Origin: Acinetobacter sp. B51(2017)
GTDB taxonomy: Bacteria > Pseudomonadota > Gammaproteobacteria > Pseudomonadales > Moraxellaceae
NCBI RefSeq assembly: GCF_003711395.1
Contig: NZ_PJRJ01000026.1
Location: forward strand, 1-39,238
DNA length: 39,238 nucleotides
Direction of reading: 5' to 3'
Shown here in pieces: positions 36,818 to 39,238 of the stretch. Both the position numbers and the translations under genes were made by a program. Each line of letters starts with the position of its first letter. Positions within the stretch are counted from its first letter, which is position 1. The notes under the pieces are model-generated. The model worked only from the letters and a program-made list of their open reading frames with translations, was not told where the DNA came from and did no database searches.

Positions 36818-37477
36818 ATGGATGACATGGTGCAACTGAATATACAACCCACCACCTATCGACGATTTTTAGAATTGCAACAACTGTTAAATCTTGGCCA
36901 TCCAGACAGTTTGGCCCAGCCTGTGGGGGAAAATTTAGCTGAGATTGCATGTCAAATTGTCGAGCAAGTATTTGGTTATTTAAGCCAAATTTCTGCTGAG
37001 CAACAGCACTTTGAATCTGAACACACCGTGGAGCAGATTATTGCCACGATTCGTAAACATCTGCCGTGGTCGATGCAATTATTAAGTAATGAGCGCTTAA
37101 CACTATTAATGAATGATTTAGCCGCGATGACCTCGGTGCATGATGGACAAACATGGCTTCATTATCCGATTGCGCCAGCACTGGCCCGCAAATTTACAAC
37201 GCAATGTCAAAATCTTAGCGATGACCCAACAAAAGTTCCTGCAGCCTTTGCCACTGTGGTTGAGATTATTGATCAAGGGGTGACTCAGTTGGTGCGTCGA
37301 CCTAAACAAAAGCTTAAGTTTAATTTTGTGGTCGATAAAAGTTTAGCGGGTGTGATTGGACTGACCACGCAGATGGGTTATAAACGCTTAGAAAAAATGG
37401 CCAAACAGTTAACACCTGAACAAGCTCAAGCTTATTTACAACATTTTTTAAAATTTATTCAAATTAATACGCCTTAA
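36818..37477 (+). CDS. Hypothetical protein, first gene of a unit with a dehydrogenase
   Basis: A 219-residue soluble, mainly helical protein I do not recognise. It begins MDDMVQLNIQPTTYRRFLEL. No membrane segment or catalytic motif is seen; the helical middle (about 60-150) contains repeated Leu/Gln. AGAGGTCAGT precedes the ATG. The dehydrogenase gene starts 7 bases later, so the two are co-transcribed. Confidence 0.75.
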   Translation: MDDMVQLNIQPTTYRRFLELQQLLNLGHPDSLAQPVGENLAEIACQIVEQVFGYLSQISAEQQHFESEHTVEQIIATIRKHLPWSMQLLSNERLTLLMNDLAAMTSVHDGQTWLHYPIAPALARKFTTQCQNLSDDPTKVPAAFATVVEIIDQGVTQLVRRPKQKLKFNFVVDKSLAGVIGLTTQMGYKRLEKMAKQLTPEQAQAYLQHFLKFIQINTP

Positions 37478-37484
37478 GGATGAC

Positions 37485-38294
37485 ATGATGACAACACAGC
37501 AGAACTTGGCAGATCAAGTGGTATGGATTACGGGTGCATCTTCAGGTTTAGGTGAGGCATTAGCCAAAGCCTTTGCAGCACAAGATGCACAGGTGATTTT
37601 AACTGCACGCCGTGTTGAGGTGCTAGAACAAGTGCGACAAACGCTTAAATCGCCTGAGCGACATTTAGTGGTCGCGGCGGATGTCACCAATGAAGCAGAT
37701 GTGCGGCATGCCTATGCCACGGTGCTAGAGCAAAAAGGGCGTATTGATTATTTAATTAATAATGCAGGTTTAAGTCAGCGCGCGTTGATTCAAGACACCA
37801 CAATGCAGACTGAACGTGCGATTATGGAAGTGGATTACTTCTCGCAAGTGTTTTTCACCAAAACCGTATTACCCACTTTTTTAAGCCAAAAAAGCGGTCG
37901 TATTGTGTTTATTTCTAGTGTAGCAGGCTTATTGGGTACCCAATACCGCGCCACGTATTCAGCCGCCAAAGCTGCGATTCATCTATGGGCCAATAGCTTA
38001 CGTGCCGAAGTCGCAGAGTATGGGGTTCAAGTTTCGGTGGTATTTCCAGGTTTTGTCAAAACCAATGTGTCTTTTAATGCTTTAAATGGCGAGGGTAAAC
38101 CGCAAGGCCATCAAGACAGTGCGATTGAAAATGGCTTAGATGCCGATGAATTTGCGCAAACTGTGTTACAAGCTTTAGCTGAAGGACAAGAGTACGTGGT
38201 GGTTGGTGGATTGAAAGAAAAACTCGGGGTATTAGTCTCGCGTCTGTCACCTAAGCTGTTATATAAAATGATTCGTAAAACCAAAGTTAAATAA
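37485..38294 (+). CDS. Short-chain dehydrogenase/reductase (SDR)
   Basis: A 269-residue NAD(P)-dependent oxidoreductase. The cofactor motif TGASSGLG (about 16-23), NNAG (about 91-94), catalytic Ser (ISSVAG), and YSAAK (Tyr/Lys) are all present. An ARR after the second strand suggests NADP preference. The C-terminal region (GLKEKLGVLVSRLSPKLLYK) is basic and may be membrane-associating, as in DHRS7-type SDRs. The start is ATG at 37485 or 37488, after TAAGGATG. The substrate is unknown. Confidence 0.9.
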   Translation: MMTTQQNLADQVVWITGASSGLGEALAKAFAAQDAQVILTARRVEVLEQVRQTLKSPERHLVVAADVTNEADVRHAYATVLEQKGRIDYLINNAGLSQRALIQDTTMQTERAIMEVDYFSQVFFTKTVLPTFLSQKSGRIVFISSVAGLLGTQYRATYSAAKAAIHLWANSLRAEVAEYGVQVSVVFPGFVKTNVSFNALNGEGKPQGHQDSAIENGLDADEFAQTVLQALAEGQEYVVVGGLKEKLGVLVSRLSPKLLYKMIRKTKVK

Positions 38295-38303
38295 AGCGAT
38301 TGG

Positions 38304-38329
38304 CCCTCTCCTTATATTATAGGAGAGGG
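38304..38329. repeat. CCCTCTCC-type hairpin between convergent genes
   Basis: CCCTCTCCT-TATATTAT-AGGAGAGGG. It matches the internal hairpins of the element at 32063-32167. It may also serve as a transcription stop, although the T-run is missing. Confidence 0.65.
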
Positions 38330-38341
38330 TTCAGGACAGGT

Positions 38342-38782
38342 CTATTGATCTTTTTGAATGGCGGTCCCATAAGCAAAGACTTCGATCATACTGCCTTGCA
38401 TGCCCATTTCAGTGGTGCTTAAACGTAAGCCCATAATATGGCTTGCGCCCATTTTTTCGGCTTCTAATTTTAAGCGCACCAAGGCCTCGCGCCGTGCACG
38501 TTCTAAAATGCTTTCATAACTGTGCAAGCGTCCACCAAAGAAATTTTGAATGCTAGCCAGTACAAACTTAAAGTAATCATGTGAAATCACCAAATTACTA
38601 CTGACCAAATGCCCTTGATGAGGACTGCTGATAAAGCGTTGACTATCTGTAGTGATATACGCCAAACGCGCTTCATTGGCTGCAAGTTCTGCTAAATGTT
38701 TACGTTCGTTATAACGGCCAAAGGTAAAACCGACAATAAATAACAGCGCAAACACTGCGAGTTGGAAAATAAGATTTTCCAT
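38342..38782 (-). CDS. YbjQ-family protein with N-terminal membrane anchor
   Basis: A 146-residue protein. A hydrophobic segment (about 5-22, IFQLAVFALLFIVGFTFGRY) precedes the YbjQ (DUF74) domain: about 55-140, with NLVISHDYFKFVLASIQNFF followed by GGRLHSYESILERARREALV and ASHIMGLRLSTTEM. Such domains form pentamers and are often annotated as heavy-metal-binding, without proof here. It starts 3 bases after the stop of the next YbjQ gene, so the pair is an operon. Confidence 0.82.
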   Translation of the reverse strand: MENLIFQLAVFALLFIVGFTFGRYNERKHLAELAANEARLAYITTDSQRFISSPHQGHLVSSNLVISHDYFKFVLASIQNFFGGRLHSYESILERARREALVRLKLEAEKMGASHIMGLRLSTTEMGMQGSMIEVFAYGTAIQKDQ

Positions 38783-38785
38783 AGT

Positions 38786-39118
38786 TTAACTCGTAAATGG
38801 GTCAGGCAGTTTTGCAGTCATGGGTTCCACCACCACTGCTGTACCATAGACAAATAATTCTGAGGCACCTTGAGCAATATTGGAGGTCGAAAAACGAATG
38901 CCAATCACTGCATTAGCCCCCAAACTTTGTGCTTTGGCAATCATGCGGTTCATGGCTTCTTGGCGTGATTCTTCTAACAGTTCGGTATAAGCGGTGAGCT
39001 CACCACCAACAATATTTTTAAGACCTGCGAGCAAGTCACGTCCGACATGTTTACTGCGTACCGTACTGCCATAGACCACATCAATTTGTCGGCTGATTTG
39101 ATAGCCCGTAAGCGTCCG
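38786..39118 (-). CDS. YbjQ-family protein, start unclear (possibly truncated)
   Basis: The first ordinary start is GTG at 39079 (MVYGSTV, 97 residues). The frame stays open upstream and reads like the family N-terminus (QRTLTGYQISRQIDVVYGST), beginning at about 39118, but has no ATG, GTG or TTG before a TAG near 39142. The core VRSKHVGRDLLAGLKNIVGG and the NRMIAKAQSLGANAVIGIRF helix-strand are typical. Either the first few codons were replaced by an insertion near 39118-39125 or a non-standard start is used. Downstream partner is the other YbjQ gene. Confidence 0.7.
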   Translation of the reverse strand, partial: RTLTGYQISRQIDVVYGSTVRSKHVGRDLLAGLKNIVGGELTAYTELLEESRQEAMNRMIAKAQSLGANAVIGIRFSTSNIAQGASELFVYGTAVVVEPMTAKLPDPFTS

Positions 39119-39157
39119 CTGAACACACCTTATGAATTCATCCTATAAGCCTTAATT

Positions 39158-39187
39158 TAGTCCCCACTTAAAAACAAGTGGGGACTA
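39158..39187. repeat. 12-bp inverted repeat at the window edge
   Basis: TAGTCCCCACTT and AAGTGGGGACTA are separated by 6 bases (AAAAAC). No T-run follows on either strand, so it is not a typical terminator. It lies about 40 bases beyond the point where the YbjQ frame loses its normal start. Confidence 0.6.
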
Positions 39188-39238
39188 AAATTTATGACTA
39201 TAAATCACCAGACATCCATCGCATCTCTTGCGAAAAAA

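Noticed and set aside
39158..39187. Inverted repeat as a transcription terminator
   Set aside because: There is no T-run on either strand after the stem.

Overview
The window reads as an Acinetobacter chromosome carrying one end of an AT-rich Tn7-like element. The core genes are Acinetobacter-like: an adjacent BfmR/BfmS two-component pair, nrdA and nrdB about 1 kb apart, nfeD-qmcA, a gltIJKL-type amino-acid importer, valS and two YbjQ-family genes. The gaps contain CCCTCTCC-type palindromes. The core is visibly richer in G+C than bases 1-10970. The species cannot be named from sequence alone.

Bases 1 to about 10970 are one end of the mobile element. From the left: the last 39 codons of an IS3-family transposase, then (minus strand) a TniB/TnsC-like ATPase, a TniA/TnsB-like DDE transposase and a TnsA-like endonuclease, tightly packed as an operon. 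Next comes a candidate two-hairpin small RNA, then a control region: a BcepMu gp16-like DNA-binding protein, a winged-helix-like protein, an intact XRE repressor and a frameshifted second XRE gene. Three plus-strand cargo genes follow, closely packed: a radical SAM enzyme, a protein ending in 14 perfect Pro-Glu-Asn repeats, and a 1330-residue protein with an Mrr-like nuclease motif followed by a STAND-type NTPase. The element ends in an intrinsic terminator and three direct 21/22-bp repeats that look like TnsB binding sites, about 20 bp beyond the nrdB stop codon. This resembles how Tn7 sits beside glmS, with the tnsA-proximal end facing a conserved essential gene. The three-gene cargo is the best candidate here for an undescribed, probably defensive, system.

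Bases 10985-16140 hold nrdB and nrdA of class Ia ribonucleotide reductase (minus strand), with two small membrane-protein genes between them and a candidate pair of NrdR boxes upstream of nrdA. Then come bfmR-bfmS, a PutP-like symporter, nfeD-qmcA, a PlsC-like acyltransferase, an AmpG-like MFS permease, a porin, a HAD hydrolase and the gltI-gltJ-gltK-gltL operon.

The last 10 kb holds a small membrane protein with a DUF421 protein, a J-domain protein, a palindromic repeat followed by a truncated DUF559 nuclease gene, an acidic 317-codon ORF whose natural start seems to have become ATC, valS, a two-gene unit ending in a short-chain dehydrogenase, and two tandem YbjQ genes. The outer YbjQ gene has no normal start codon, and a 12-bp inverted repeat lies just beyond it.
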